NCBI GenBank assembly: GCA_017642895.1
Contig: JAEPON010000001.1
Location: 1 to 64,000, forward strand
Length of the DNA stretch: 64,000 nt
Direction of reading: 5' to 3'
Origin: Roseitalea sp.
GTDB taxonomy: Bacteria; Pseudomonadota; Alphaproteobacteria; Rhizobiales; Rhizobiaceae
This document shows, one piece after another, positions 9,192-18,042 of this stretch. A model generated the notes under the pieces. That model ran no database searches, was not told where the DNA came from, and worked only from the letters and a program-made list of their open reading frames with translations. The translations under genes were made by a program, and so were the position numbers. The number at the start of each line of letters is the position of its first letter. The stretch's first letter is position 1.

Positions 9192-9203
9192 TTGTCCGGA
9201 CAA
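9192..9203. promoter_or_regulatory. 12-bp perfect palindrome upstream of argC
   Basis: TTGTCCGGACAA reads the same on both strands and lies 33-44 bases before the argC start codon, inside the argC-speB gap. Its position would suit an operator or a short hairpin in the argC leader. No regulator can be named from the sequence. Confidence 0.35.
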
Positions 9204-9259
9204 TCGGACTCAGCGCGCAAACACGTTGAATCACGGTGCCAAGTGGTTGAATCAGTCTC

Positions 9260-10210
9260 TCAACGGCCGGCTTTCCGCGCCGCGAGCAGACCCAGATAGT
9301 GCATCGCCACCGCAGCGCCCGCAATCGCCGTGATATCGGCATGATCATAGGCCGGTGCAACTTCGACCACATCCGCGCCCACCAGTTGCAGGTTTTTCAG
9401 ATGCATCAGCGTTGCCAGCATCCTGGCGCTCGACGGTCCGCCGGCGACCGGCGTTCCCGTGCCTGGCGCAAAAGCCGGGTCGAGGCAGTCGATGTCGAAG
9501 GTGATGTAGGCCTTGCCGCCGCCGACCCGCTCATAGATCGCTTCGGCGATCTCGACCGCGCCCATCTCCTCGACCTGATGGCCGTAAAGAATCTCGATGC
9601 CGCAATCGTCCGGCGCGTGCGTGCGGATGCCGATCTGGATGGACCTGTCCGCATCGACGATGCCGTCGCGGACCGCGCGGCGGACAAACGAGCCATGGTC
9701 GATCCGCTCGCCGTCGTCGAACCACGTGTCCTGATGGGCATCGAACTGGACGAGCGCCAGCGGCCCGTGCTTTGCGGCATGCGCCTTCAAAAGCGGCCAG
9801 GTGACGAAATGGTCGCCGCCAAGCCCAAGCAGGAACACGTCCTTGTCGATCACCGCCCGCGCGGCCGTCTCGATGGCGCCAGGCGTTTTCTGATGGTTGC
9901 CATGGTCGAGCAGGACGTCGCCAAGATCGACGATCGCCAGATGCTCGAACAGCTCCGCCGAGAACGGGTATTGGGGGTCATTGTCCATGATCGCCGAGGC
10001 GCGGCGGATCGCCTGCGGACCGAACCGCGCCCCCGGCCGGTTGGAGACAGCGGCATCGAACGGAACACCGAGCACCGCCACATCCGCGCCGGTCAGGTCC
10101 TTGGTGTATTTGCGGCGCATGAAGGACAGGGCGCCCGCATAGGTCGGGTCGCTCGCGGCGCCGGTCAGCGGACCGGGCGTGACGGCGTGATCGATGGTTT
10201 CCGAAGGCAT
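9260..10210 (-). CDS. speB: Agmatinase / ureohydrolase
   Basis: A 316-residue manganese ureohydrolase. All metal-ligand motifs are present: [12 protein letters not shown] and [16 protein letters not shown], plus the substrate-loop sequence GPSSARML. Agmatinases split agmatine into putrescine and urea. In alphaproteobacteria the same subfamily can also act on related guanidino compounds, so the substrate is likely but not proven. It lies downstream of the rplM-rpsI block and a small helical protein (10 bases away), and upstream of argC, a conserved rhizobial order. Confidence 0.9.
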   Translation of the reverse strand: MPSETIDHAVTPGPLTGAASDPTYAGALSFMRRKYTKDLTGADVAVLGVPFDAAVSNRPGARFGPQAIRRASAIMDNDPQYPFSAELFEHLAIVDLGDVLLDHGNHQKTPGAIETAARAVIDKDVFLLGLGGDHFVTWPLLKAHAAKHGPLALVQFDAHQDTWFDDGERIDHGSFVRRAVRDGIVDADRSIQIGIRTHAPDDCGIEILYGHQVEEMGAVEIAEAIYERVGGGKAYITFDIDCLDPAFAPGTGTPVAGGPSSARMLATLMHLKNLQLVGADVVEVAPAYDHADITAIAGAAVAMHYLGLLAARKAGR

Positions 10211-10220
10211 GGTCGGCTCG

Positions 10221-10754
10221 TCAAAGCGGGGACACGTCCATCGCGTTCAACAGCTTTCGCGCGCCGTTGGCAACCGATTTGCGCCTGTCATCGCCGAGCG
10301 CCCGTGTGCGGACCTCGATCCGCGGCGTGATCGCCCGATTGTGTTTGACCCATCGTTCCAGCGTTTTCATCGTCATGTTGACGGCGATCCAGTCATCTTC
10401 CGAATGCAGATTGGCGATCAGGATCTCGGTCGCCTGAGCGCGCTGATCCGGCGTCAGGCTCTTTTGATGCTCGAGAAAAAGCTGCGCCAGCGTCCATTTG
10501 GTCGAAGGCTGGTCGATTGCGGCGATCTCACCAAGCAGCCGGTCGGTATAGTCTGGAAACCAGTCCGGTCGTTCCTTGAAGACGCGCCGGACCGCATTGG
10601 CTGCGCGCAGGCGTACAATCTCGTCATCGCTGAAGAAGCACTGGTACAGCTCTTCCATCTGGTCCGGCGTATCGAGCACCGCCGCGACCACATCGAGCGT
10701 GCGGCCGAGCGAGTTGGGGTGGCCGCCGGTGAGCATCAGACGAAACGGTTCCAT
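10221..10754 (-). CDS. Hypothetical helical-repeat (HEAT-like) protein
   Basis: A 177-residue soluble protein that I do not recognise by name. Its sequence is almost entirely helical, with repeated patterns such as DDEIVRLRAANAVRRVF and TKWTLAQLFLEHQ that resemble HEAT/ARM repeats used for protein binding. There is no signal peptide or membrane segment. It ends 10 bases before speB on the same strand and starts downstream of the rpsI terminator, so it may share transcripts with speB. The role is unknown. Confidence 0.72.
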   Translation of the reverse strand: MEPFRLMLTGGHPNSLGRTLDVVAAVLDTPDQMEELYQCFFSDDEIVRLRAANAVRRVFKERPDWFPDYTDRLLGEIAAIDQPSTKWTLAQLFLEHQKSLTPDQRAQATEILIANLHSEDDWIAVNMTMKTLERWVKHNRAITPRIEVRTRALGDDRRKSVANGARKLLNAMDVSPL

Positions 10755-10782
10755 AGTGCGAGCCTAGCGTTGCAGGCCGCAC

Positions 10783-10809
10783 AAAAAAAGCGGGGCCGGG
10801 GCCCCGCTT
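10783..10809 (-). terminator. Intrinsic terminator after rpsI
   Basis: Read leftwards, the sequence forms an uninterrupted GC-rich stem (AAGCGGGGCC / GGCCCCGCTT) followed by seven T residues. It lies 27 bases past the rpsI stop, a textbook rho-independent terminator for the rplM-rpsI transcript. Confidence 0.9.
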
Positions 10810-10836
10810 CGATCTCTGCTGACAAGCTTGGAACAA

Positions 10837-11340
10837 TCAGCGCTTGGAGAACTGGAAGCTCCGGCGTGCCTTAGCCCGGCCGTACTTCTTGCGCTCCACC
10901 ACGCGGCTGTCGCGCGTCAGGAAGCCGCCCTTTTTCAGGATCGAGCGAAGCTCGGGCTCATAGTAGGTCAGCGCCTTGGAGATGCCGTGGCGCACCGCGC
11001 CGGCCTGGCCGGACAGCCCGCCGCCCTTGACGGTGGCGACGATGTCGTACTGGCCGTCGCGATTCACCGCGACCACCGGCTGGCGCAGGATCATCTGCAG
11101 CACAGGCCGGGCAAAATAGGTGTCCATGTCGCGATCGTTGACGGTCACCTTGCCGGTGCCGGGCTTCAGCCAGACGCGAGCGACGGCATCCTTGCGTTTG
11201 CCGGTTGCGTAGGCGCGGCCATGTTCGTCGAGCTTCTGGACGTGGACGGGCGCTTCGGGTGCGGCGGCCGGTGCCGCTTCGGTGCCGGCAACGGCATCGC
11301 CCAGTTCTTCAAGCGAAGTCAGATCAGCCATGGATGTCAT
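10837..11340 (-). CDS. rpsI: 30S ribosomal protein S9
   Basis: A 167-residue S9. The first 40 or so residues are a low-complexity Ala/Pro/Glu extension common in alphaproteobacteria. The conserved core begins at [21 protein letters not shown] and ends with the basic tail [17 protein letters not shown] that reaches the ribosomal P-site. The start overlaps the rplM stop by four bases (ATGA), showing translational coupling. ATG at 11331 is an alternative start. It is followed by a strong terminator. Confidence 0.97.
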   Translation of the reverse strand: MTSMADLTSLEELGDAVAGTEAAPAAAPEAPVHVQKLDEHGRAYATGKRKDAVARVWLKPGTGKVTVNDRDMDTYFARPVLQMILRQPVVAVNRDGQYDIVATVKGGGLSGQAGAVRHGISKALTYYEPELRSILKKGGFLTRDSRVVERKKYGRAKARRSFQFSKR

Positions 11341-11798
11341 GCTCTCTTGTTCTTGGCGTTCATTGCGGCGACGTCGAGCACTTCGGGCTGCTGCGCCTCA
11401 TGGGGGTGTTCGGCGCCGGCATAGACGCGCAGATTCTTCATCTGGCGACGGCCGAGCGGGCCGCGCGGGATCATCCGTTCGACGGCCTTTTCGACGACGC
11501 GCTCGGGAAAGCGTCCGTCAAGAAGCTGCGCTGCGGTACGCTCCTTGATGCCGCCGGGATGGCCCGTATGCCAATAATATTTCTTGTTGCCGCGCTTGTT
11601 GCCGGTGAAGACCACCTTGTCGGCATTGATGACGACGACATTGTCGCCATCGTCGACATGGGGGGTGAAGCTGGGCTTGTGCTTGCCGCGCAGGCGGTTG
11701 GCGACGATCGTGGCGAGCCGGCCGACGACCAGCCCTTCCGCATCGATCATCACCCATTTCTTCTGCACATCGGCAGGCTTCTGCGAAAAGGTCCGCAT
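11337..11798 (-). CDS. rplM: 50S ribosomal protein L13
   Basis: A 153-residue L13 starting [20 protein letters not shown], with the family block [19 protein letters not shown] and the motif [23 protein letters not shown] 11798 has AAGGA seven bases upstream; the longer open frame (to 11939) is untranslated leader. About 130 bases of leader separate a strong promoter (11937-11965) from the start. It contains a G/C-rich hairpin-forming stretch near 11820-11845 that might serve autoregulation. It is co-transcribed with rpsI. Confidence 0.97.
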   Translation of the reverse strand: MRTFSQKPADVQKKWVMIDAEGLVVGRLATIVANRLRGKHKPSFTPHVDDGDNVVVINADKVVFTGNKRGNKKYYWHTGHPGGIKERTAAQLLDGRFPERVVEKAVERMIPRGPLGRRQMKNLRVYAGAEHPHEAQQPEVLDVAAMNAKNKRA

Positions 11799-11936
11799 GG
11801 GAGTGTCCTTGGTTCGGTGATCCCTCCGGGCATGCGCCCTCGGGGCTTTTCTTGTTGCTTGGATTACCGGCAGAAAGACCAATGGTCGTCCGGCAAAAAC
11901 AAACGCGCGGAAACTGGCCCCGCACGTTATGGCGGG

Positions 11937-11965
11937 CATTTAGACAGGCGAAGCTGTACTGTCAA
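11937..11965 (-). promoter_or_regulatory. Promoter of rplM-rpsI
   Basis: On the minus strand a perfect -35 TTGACA (11960-11965) is followed by exactly 17 bases and a -10 TAAATG (11937-11942). It sits in an AT-rich stretch and faces rplM. Among the candidates in this window it is the closest to the housekeeping sigma-factor consensus. Confidence 0.85.
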
Positions 11966-12026
11966 GCACTTTTTCGCGGGTGAGATACAAAAAGTTCAAT
12001 AATTTCAGTATCTTGAATATACGGTA

Positions 12027-12482
12027 CTATTTTACCGCATCTTTTCCGTCCGGTGGGATCGAATAGGTGCCGGTGGCGTGGGCAACGATGGTGCCTTTTT
12101 CGTCGGTGATCGTCGCCTCGACCACGGCCAGTCGCTTGCCCAGCTTGAGCAGCCGTCCGGTGCAGAAGATCGGCCCGGGCGCGGCCTTGTGCATGAAATT
12201 GATGTTCAGATTGGTCGTCACCGTGTGCTTGGCCGGACCGATATGCGCCAGGATCACCATATAGGCGCACACATCGGCCATCGCGAACAGGGTCGGGCCG
12301 GAAACCGTGCCGCCCGGCCGCAAATGCCGCTCATTGGGTTCGAGCCGCATGGTGGTCTCGCCGGGCGCGACGGACACGATGTGAAAGACCCGCCCGTCCA
12401 TGTGAACCTGCGGGAAATCGCGCTCGATGAAGGCTTCAAGGTCGGCCACATCCATGACGGGCGTGTAGGGTGTGTCGGGCAT
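12027..12482 (-). CDS. PaaI-type hotdog thioesterase
   Basis: A 151-residue single hotdog-domain protein, starting MPDTPYTPVMDVADLEAF at 12482; the longer frame upstream is not used. The PaaI/4HBT core is visible as RPGGTVSGPTLFAMADVCAYMVI, then TTNLNINFMHKAAPGP and VVEATITDEKGTIVAHATGTYSI. These enzymes cleave acyl-CoA thioesters. It is divergent from an enoyl-CoA hydratase-like gene 95 bases away, which suggests shared acyl-CoA metabolism. Its stop codon lies in an imperfect CGGTA/TACCG hairpin that may end transcription. The substrate is unknown. Confidence 0.85.
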   Translation of the reverse strand: MPDTPYTPVMDVADLEAFIERDFPQVHMDGRVFHIVSVAPGETTMRLEPNERHLRPGGTVSGPTLFAMADVCAYMVILAHIGPAKHTVTTNLNINFMHKAAPGPIFCTGRLLKLGKRLAVVEATITDEKGTIVAHATGTYSIPPDGKDAVK

Positions 12483-12577
12483 GATCCCAGCTTGGCGTTG
12501 TGTCCCGGCTTGCTGTTGTGTCGCTGCTTTGCGACAAGGGCGCTGATACCGTTCCGCCGGCAGGGGAGGCAAGGGCC

Positions 12578-13396
12578 ATGAGCGCCACTGTGACATCGTT
12601 GAGAAAGCCCGGCGGCCTGGTTCTGGCCGGCACCGAAGGCCCGATCCGCCGTCTGACGCTGAACAGTCCGCCCGCCAACGCGCTGTCGATCGCCATGATG
12701 GAGACGCTGATCGCCTCGCTGGAAGAAGCCGCCGCCGACAAGGATGTCCGCGTCATCGTGATCCGCTCCGACGAGCGTGTGTTCTGCGCCGGCCATGATC
12801 TGAAGGAACTGACCGCCCATCGCGCCGACGCCGATGGCGGGACGGCGTTCTTCAAGACGACATTCGATCTGTGCGCCGAACTGATGACCGCCATCGTCCG
12901 CCACCCCAAGCCGGTGATCGCCGAGGTGGACGGGCTTGCGACCGCTGCCGGATGCCAGCTCGTGGCGAGTTGCGATCTGGCAATTTGCACGGATTCGTCG
13001 GGCTTCTGCACGCCGGGGGTCAATATCGGCCTTTTCTGCTCGACGCCCATGGTCGCGTTGAGCCGCAACGTCCACCGCAAACAGGCCATGGAGATGTTGC
13101 TGACCGGCGAGACGATCGATGCATCGACCGCAAAGGAGTTCGGCCTCGTCAACCGGATCGTGCCGCGCGAATATCTGAATCAGATTGTCACCAAATACGC
13201 CCAAACCATTGCCGACAAGTCGGCTTTCGTGGTGCGCACCGGCAAGCAGGCCTTCTACCGGCAGGTCGAGATGGATCTCGACGCGGCCTATGCCTACACG
13301 GCCGAGGTGATGGTCCAGAACATGATGGCCGCCGATGCGGAGGAGGGCATCGGCGCGTTTCTGCAAAAGCGCAAAGCGGAATGGTCCGGCCAATAG
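12578..13396 (+). CDS. Enoyl-CoA hydratase/isomerase, ECHDC3-like
   Basis: A 272-residue crotonase-fold protein from ATG 12578, which has GGGGAGG about nine bases upstream. Crotonase oxyanion-hole motifs are FCAGHDLKEL and, further on, VDGLATAAGCQLVASCDLAI. The signature CTPGVNIGLFCSTPMVALSR and the ending FLQKRKAEW closely resemble the ECHDC3 branch. In this branch the usual catalytic glutamate pair is not obvious, so true hydratase activity is uncertain. It is followed five bases later by a CoA-binding protein gene, probably the same transcript. Confidence 0.88.
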   Translation: MSATVTSLRKPGGLVLAGTEGPIRRLTLNSPPANALSIAMMETLIASLEEAAADKDVRVIVIRSDERVFCAGHDLKELTAHRADADGGTAFFKTTFDLCAELMTAIVRHPKPVIAEVDGLATAAGCQLVASCDLAICTDSSGFCTPGVNIGLFCSTPMVALSRNVHRKQAMEMLLTGETIDASTAKEFGLVNRIVPREYLNQIVTKYAQTIADKSAFVVRTGKQAFYRQVEMDLDAAYAYTAEVMVQNMMAADAEEGIGAFLQKRKAEWSGQ

Positions 13397-13400
13397 ACCC

Positions 13401-13829
13401 ATGAACCACAGCACCTGTTCCGACGATCTGATCCGCCATGTTCTGACGTCGATCACATCCATCGCCGTCGTCGGCGCGTCGCCCAATCCGGCCCGGCCGA
13501 GCCATGGCGTGACGGGGTTTCTGGTGCGCAAGGGGTTCACCGTCTTCGCCGTCAATCCGGGCCATGCGGGCAAGACGATCGCCGGGGCTCCGGTGGTCGC
13601 AACGCTCGCCGACCTGCCGCAGCCGGTCGACATGATTGACGTGTTCCGCCGGTCCGAGCATCTGGGCGCGGTGATCGATGCGGCGCTCGCGCTCGATCCG
13701 TTGCCCGAGGTGATCTGGAGCCAGTTGGGCGTGCGCGACGATGTGGCGGCTGCCCGCGCCGAAGCGGCCGGCCTGACCGTCATCCAGGACCGCTGCCCGG
13801 CGATCGAGATGCCGCGCCTGGGCCTGTGA
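13401..13829 (+). CDS. CoA-binding (YccU-type) Rossmann protein
   Basis: A 142-residue protein made of a single CoA-binding Rossmann domain: SIAVVGASPNPARPSHGV, then GFTVFAVNPGHAGKTIAG, VDMIDVFRRSEHL and VIWSQLGVRDDVAAARAEAAG, ending in DRCPAIEMPRL. The pattern matches the YccU family, related to the N-terminal part of succinyl-CoA synthetase alpha. ATG 13401 directly follows the previous gene. The biochemical role of the family is not settled; it is thought to bind CoA or an acyl-CoA. Confidence 0.85.
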   Translation: MNHSTCSDDLIRHVLTSITSIAVVGASPNPARPSHGVTGFLVRKGFTVFAVNPGHAGKTIAGAPVVATLADLPQPVDMIDVFRRSEHLGAVIDAALALDPLPEVIWSQLGVRDDVAAARAEAAGLTVIQDRCPAIEMPRLGL

Positions 13830-13981
13830 TCGCGCAAAACGGTTCCGCAAAACCGCCGATGGCGCCACAAGGGGGGTGCGCATTGGCCGTGGCGCGCAAA
13901 TTTGTTCTTTGCATTCGACCGGCCGCTCGCCGATAACGCCCTCGGACCAACGACAACCGATCATCCGGGAGGCATATCATC

Positions 13982-15268
13982 ATGGCAGATCACACGCCGG
14001 GCTTCGAGACGCTCGCCATCCACGCGGGCGCCCAGCCCGATCCGACCACCAATGCGCGCATCACGCCCATCTACCAGACGACCTCGTTCGTCTTCGACAG
14101 CGCCGATCACGCCGCCCGCCTGTTCGGCCTTCAGGAATTCGGCAACATCTACACCCGCATCATGAACCCGACCAATGCGGTGCTCGAAGAACGCGTCGCA
14201 GCGCTCGAGGGCGGCACGGCGGCGCTGGCGGTGGCATCGGGCCACGCCGCGCAGCTTCTGGTCTTCCACACGCTGATGAATGCGGGCGACAATTTCGTTG
14301 CCGCGACCCGGCTCTATGGCGGCTCGATCAACCAGTTCGGCCAGGCCTTCAAGAATTTCGACTGGCAGGTCCGATGGGCCGACATGGACGATGTGTCCGC
14401 GCTGGAATCGCAGATCGACGAGCGCACGCGCGCCGTTTTCGTCGAGAGCATTGCCAACCCTGGAGGTGTGATCACGGACATCGAGGCCGTTGCCAAGGTG
14501 GCGCACAAGCATGGCCTGCCGCTGATCGTCGACAACACGATGGCAACGCCGTACCTCATGCGGCCGATCGAACATGGCGCCGACATCGTTGTTCACTCGC
14601 TGACCAAGTTCATCGGCGGCCACGGCAATTCTATGGGCGGTATCATCGTCGATGGCGGCACCTTCGACTGGTCGGCCTCGGGGAATTATCCGATGCTGTC
14701 GGCGCCGCGCGAGGAATATGGCGGCGTGGTGCTGCACGAAGCGCTCGGCAACATCGCGTTTGCCATCGCCTGCCGTGTGCTCGGCCTGCGCGATTTCGGC
14801 CCGGCACTGTCGCCCTTCAACGCCTTCCAGATCCTGACCGGCCTTGAAACGCTGCCGCTCAGAATGCAGCGCCATTGCGACAATGCGCACGAGGTCGCCA
14901 AGCACCTGAACAAGCATGATGCGGTGTCCTGGGTGCGCTATGCGGGCCTGAAGGGCGACACCTACAAGGACCTGCAGAAGAAATATGCGCCCAATGGCGG
15001 TGGCTCGGTCTTCACCTTCGGCCTGAAGGGCGGCTATGAGGCCGGCGTCAAATTCGTCGAGAACCTCCAACTGTTCTCGCATCTGGCCAACATTGGCGAC
15101 ACGCGCTCGCTGGTGATCCATCCCGCCTCGACGACCCACCGGCAGCTCAGCGACGCCCAGCGCGACGCCGCTGGCGCCGGCAACGATGTGGTGCGCCTGT
15201 CGATCGGCATCGAACATGTCGACGACATCATCGCCGACATCGACCAGGCGCTCGCCAAGGCGGGCTGA
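13982..15268 (+). CDS. metY: O-acetylhomoserine sulfhydrylase (aminocarboxypropyltransferase)
   Basis: A 428-residue PLP enzyme of the Cys/Met metabolism family. It makes homocysteine from O-acetylhomoserine and sulfide. Visible landmarks are the N-terminal ETLAIHAGAQPDPTTNARI, the YTRIMNPTNAVLEERVAALEG segment, and the PLP-lysine region VVHSLTKFIGGHGNSMGG with the Schiff-base Lys. The C-terminal part has SLVIHPASTTH. The length and the long insertion after the PLP site fit MetY rather than MetB/MetC. The start has GGGAGG upstream. A terminator lies 22 bases after the stop. No SAM-II riboswitch is seen upstream. Confidence 0.93.
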   Translation: MADHTPGFETLAIHAGAQPDPTTNARITPIYQTTSFVFDSADHAARLFGLQEFGNIYTRIMNPTNAVLEERVAALEGGTAALAVASGHAAQLLVFHTLMNAGDNFVAATRLYGGSINQFGQAFKNFDWQVRWADMDDVSALESQIDERTRAVFVESIANPGGVITDIEAVAKVAHKHGLPLIVDNTMATPYLMRPIEHGADIVVHSLTKFIGGHGNSMGGIIVDGGTFDWSASGNYPMLSAPREEYGGVVLHEALGNIAFAIACRVLGLRDFGPALSPFNAFQILTGLETLPLRMQRHCDNAHEVAKHLNKHDAVSWVRYAGLKGDTYKDLQKKYAPNGGGSVFTFGLKGGYEAGVKFVENLQLFSHLANIGDTRSLVIHPASTTHRQLSDAQRDAAGAGNDVVRLSIGIEHVDDIIADIDQALAKAG

Positions 15269-15290
15269 CCGCGCAGAGATGTGATCGCCA

Positions 15291-15318
15291 AAAGGCCGCC
15301 CGGCAGGGCGGCCTTTTT
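15291..15318 (+). terminator. Intrinsic terminator after metY
   Basis: The stem AAAGGCCGCCC pairs with GGGCGGCCTTT around a three-base loop and is followed by a T run. It lies just past metY, in line with its transcription. Confidence 0.9.
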
Positions 15319-15408
15319 CCGTGCGCGGTTCTTGACCTGCCGCAAGGCGAGCAGGGCGGAGTGGTGCTTTTGTGTGTTTGAGGGACGCAAGTAACCGGGA
15401 GGGCGCCC

Positions 15409-15696
15409 ATGCGCTTTCAGATCACCGCCTTTTCCGCCGCCATGCTTGCGGCGGCAACGCTGCCGGCTCTGGCTCAGTCCACCGACCCGGCTTGGCTTGA
15501 TGCCGTCTCCGAGCAACTGGCCCGCGATGAGCAGTGCCTTGTCGAATACTATGTCAACATCCGCGAGGGCGAACTGGCCGGGCGCAAGACCTTCGAGGCG
15601 CGCGCCCAGTGCCGGGACGGCCGCCAGTTCGATGCGGCGCGCACCGAGCCGGAGGCCGAATTCAGCTTTCAGCTTTGCCAGATCCAGGTTTGCTGA
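15409..15696 (+). CDS. Small secreted protein of unknown function
   Basis: A 95-residue protein with a clear cleavable signal peptide (MRFQITAFSAAMLAAATLPA, cleavage probably after LAQ near residue 24). The mature part of about 71 residues is acidic and has four cysteines, which could form disulfides in the periplasm. A GGGAGG binding site precedes the ATG. It converges on the P450 gene with no spacing between the two stops (TGATCA). I do not recognise the family. Confidence 0.7.
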   Translation: MRFQITAFSAAMLAAATLPALAQSTDPAWLDAVSEQLARDEQCLVEYYVNIREGELAGRKTFEARAQCRDGRQFDAARTEPEAEFSFQLCQIQVC

Positions 15697-16950
15697 TCAG
15701 CGCCATTCGAGCATCGCGCGGTCCAGCCCGTGAAAATGATAGGCATCGGCATAGCGCGGCGCCTCGGCAAACCGCAGTCCCGGCAGCCGGGCGAACAGAA
15801 CCGACAGGGCCTCCTGCAGTTCGATCCGCGCCAGCGGCGCGCCGATGCAGAAATGAAGGCCGGCGCCGAAGGTGACGTTGGCCTGATCGGCCCGGTGCGG
15901 GTCGAACCTTTGCGGATCGGCAAAGCGGCGCGGATCGCGATTGGCCGCGCCCAGGAGCAGACCGATCGTCTCGCCCTTGCGCAGCGCGATCGTCTGGCCG
16001 TCGGCCTCCAACGCCATGTCTTCGAGCGCATAGCGGGTGAACATGTGCAGGGGCGCGTCATGGCGCAGACATTCCTCGACGGCCGCCGCTGTGGCGTCAA
16101 CGTCGGCAAACAGATGGCGCGGCTCGGTTCCCGACGTCAGGATCGAGCGCATCGCATTGCCGATCTGGTGCACCGTCGCCTCGTGGCCCGCGTTGAGAAG
16201 CAGGATCACCGTCGACACCAACTCATCCACCGACAGGGTCCGGCCGTCATCCTCGGCCGCAATCAGCGCCGACAGAAGATCGTCGTCCGGATTGGTCCGT
16301 TTCTCGCCGATCCGCTGGCGCAGGAAGGCGGCAAAGTCGCGCGCCGCCGCATTGGCGGCGATCTGGTCGTCCATGGACGGGTCGAGCACATACATTTTTA
16401 CGATCGCATGCGACCAGGCGAGCAATTGCGGACCGGCGTCGTCCGGCACGCCCAGAAGCGTGCAGATTGTCGTCAGCGGGATCGGCGTCGCATAGGCCGA
16501 CAGAAGTTCGACTTCTCCGTCCGCCTCGAACCCGTCGATCAGCCGATGGCACAGCGCGTTGATCTGCGGCCGCAACCGTTCCACCTGCCGGGCGACGAAC
16601 GCCTTGGTGATCAGACGTCGGAGGCGGGTATGGGCGGGCGGTTCAAGTTCGAGCAGCGAGTGCTTTTCGACCGCGTCGAAATCGGCCAGATGCACCGGAC
16701 GTGGCGGCCAACCCAACTCGTCGCGCGTGGCCACATGCAGGATCTGCCGGCCGAACCGCCGGTCACGCAACAGCCGATCGACGGTCTCATACCCCGCAAA
16801 ACACCAATGGCCGTATTCCGTCCAGAAAAAGGTCGGCCCTTCCGCATGCCAGCGCGCATAGGCGCCGTAGACATCCTGCACGAAGTGATGGTCGCGCGGA
16901 TCGATAGAGCGTGACGGTGTGTGGTCGGTGGATCGGGGTCCTGCGTTCAC
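15697..16950 (-). CDS. Cytochrome P450
   Basis: A 417-residue soluble bacterial P450. The heme-binding loop FGAGLHFCIGAPLAR contains the ligand Cys at residue 368. The K-helix ExxR is EECLRHD. The I-helix reads LLLNAGHEATVHQ, where the usual acid-alcohol threonine position is alanine, with a threonine one residue later. Such enzymes oxidise small hydrophobic substrates using electrons from a ferredoxin or similar partner. No redox partner gene is adjacent, so the substrate and partner are unknown. It is divergent from clpP. Confidence 0.93.
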   Translation of the reverse strand: MNAGPRSTDHTPSRSIDPRDHHFVQDVYGAYARWHAEGPTFFWTEYGHWCFAGYETVDRLLRDRRFGRQILHVATRDELGWPPRPVHLADFDAVEKHSLLELEPPAHTRLRRLITKAFVARQVERLRPQINALCHRLIDGFEADGEVELLSAYATPIPLTTICTLLGVPDDAGPQLLAWSHAIVKMYVLDPSMDDQIAANAAARDFAAFLRQRIGEKRTNPDDDLLSALIAAEDDGRTLSVDELVSTVILLLNAGHEATVHQIGNAMRSILTSGTEPRHLFADVDATAAAVEECLRHDAPLHMFTRYALEDMALEADGQTIALRKGETIGLLLGAANRDPRRFADPQRFDPHRADQANVTFGAGLHFCIGAPLARIELQEALSVLFARLPGLRFAEAPRYADAYHFHGLDRAMLEWR

Positions 16951-17028
16951 GATTGCGTGTTCCTGCCGGTGTCGTCCGGCGCTTTGTGGGGCGTTTCTCG
17001 CCGCCGGGCAACCAATTGGGAGCCCTCT

Positions 17029-17058
17029 CTTGCGAACCGGCCGGTGCGCGCCCTATCT
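17029..17058 (+). promoter_or_regulatory. Candidate heat-shock-type promoter of clpP
   Basis: CTTGCG (17029-17034) is followed by 17 bases and CCTATCT (17052-17058), 74 bases before the clpP start. This resembles the CTTG ... CYTATNT pattern described for alphaproteobacterial RpoH promoters. clpP is commonly heat-inducible, so the assignment is sensible but unproven. Confidence 0.5.
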
Positions 17059-17131
17059 AGTTGGCCAGTCCGACACTGATTCCCGCCGTTCTCGCCGCAT
17101 TGTCCGCGGCAAACCCCGATAAAGGTGACGC

Positions 17132-17767
17132 ATGCCAAGCCCGATCGATACCGTGATGAATCTCGTGCCCATGGTCGTCGAACAGACCAACCGTGGCGAG
17201 CGCGCCTATGACATCTTCTCGCGCCTGCTCAAGGAGCGCATCATTTTCATCACCGGCCCGATCGAGGACGGCATGGCCTCGCTCGTCTGCGCGCAGCTTT
17301 TGTTCCTGGAAGCCGACAATCCGAAAAAAGAGATCGCCATGTACATCAATTCGCCCGGCGGCGTGGTGACGGCCGGGCTTGCGATCTACGACACGATGCA
17401 GTTCATCAAGCCGCCCATTTCGACGCTCTGCACCGGTCAGGCCATGTCGATGGGCTCGTTTCTTTTGGCCGCGGGCGCAAAGGACATGCGCTTTGCACTG
17501 CCCAACGCCAACGTGATGGTGCACCAGCCTTCTGGCGGCTACCAGGGCCAGGCCACCGACATTTTGATCCACGCCGAATTCACCCAGAAGCTCAAGCGCC
17601 GGCTCAACGAGATTTATGTCAAACACACCGGCCAGGACTATGAGACGATCGAAAGGGCGCTCGAACGCGACAATTTCATGAGCGCGGAGGAAGCCAGGGA
17701 TTTCGGCCTGATCGACAAGGTGATCACATCGCGCGAGGCGATGGAGAATGAAGCCAAGGGCGAATGA
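17132..17767 (+). CDS. clpP: ATP-dependent Clp protease proteolytic subunit
   Basis: A 211-residue serine protease subunit that forms the double heptameric ring and receives substrates unfolded by ClpX or ClpA. The catalytic serine is Ser106 (GQAMSMGSF) and the histidine His131 (MVHQPSGG); the Asp lies further on. The N-terminal loop segment [17 protein letters not shown] and the oligomerisation helix region are intact. The length fits the main housekeeping ClpP of rhizobia. AAAGGTG precedes the ATG. It lies 275 bases upstream of clpX, which has its own candidate promoter. Confidence 0.97.
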   Translation: MPSPIDTVMNLVPMVVEQTNRGERAYDIFSRLLKERIIFITGPIEDGMASLVCAQLLFLEADNPKKEIAMYINSPGGVVTAGLAIYDTMQFIKPPISTLCTGQAMSMGSFLLAAGAKDMRFALPNANVMVHQPSGGYQGQATDILIHAEFTQKLKRRLNEIYVKHTGQDYETIERALERDNFMSAEEARDFGLIDKVITSREAMENEAKGE

Positions 17768-17859
17768 GCCGGCGAACTGCCCCCGGGTGCGGCACAATTG
17801 CCACGCATTGACGATTGCCCTTCGCGCCCCACGCGCTAGGGTTGATGCCACGTTAAGGT

Positions 17860-17892
17860 CTTGTTGACAAAGGCAGCCTTAGCCTTTGATGA
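17860..17892 (+). promoter_or_regulatory. Candidate promoter region of clpX
   Basis: Two overlapping readings exist: CTTGTT-N17-CCTTTG (17860-17888), similar to the heat-shock pattern at clpP, and TTGACA (17864-17869) with a weak -10 near 17887. It lies in the 275-base clpP-clpX gap, so clpX may be transcribed separately. About 150 bases of leader would follow. Confidence 0.4.
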
Positions 17893-18042
17893 TTCGGGTG
17901 TCGGGTTTGTGTCTTTGCCACTTGTGTATAAGGTGCCGAACGGGCGTGGTCCCGGGTGCGGTTTGAGTGCCCCCGTGATTGCGCGATCGCCGGCCGGCCA
18001 GCCAGATGGCCGTTTATGGCCCGGCGCAGGAAAGGATAGACG

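Noticed and set aside
13830..13981. Possible SAM-II riboswitch before metY, as is common in rhizobia.
   Set aside because: The conserved core (CGTGG ... GCAGCCACG ... GCTAAA) is not present in the 152-base leader.
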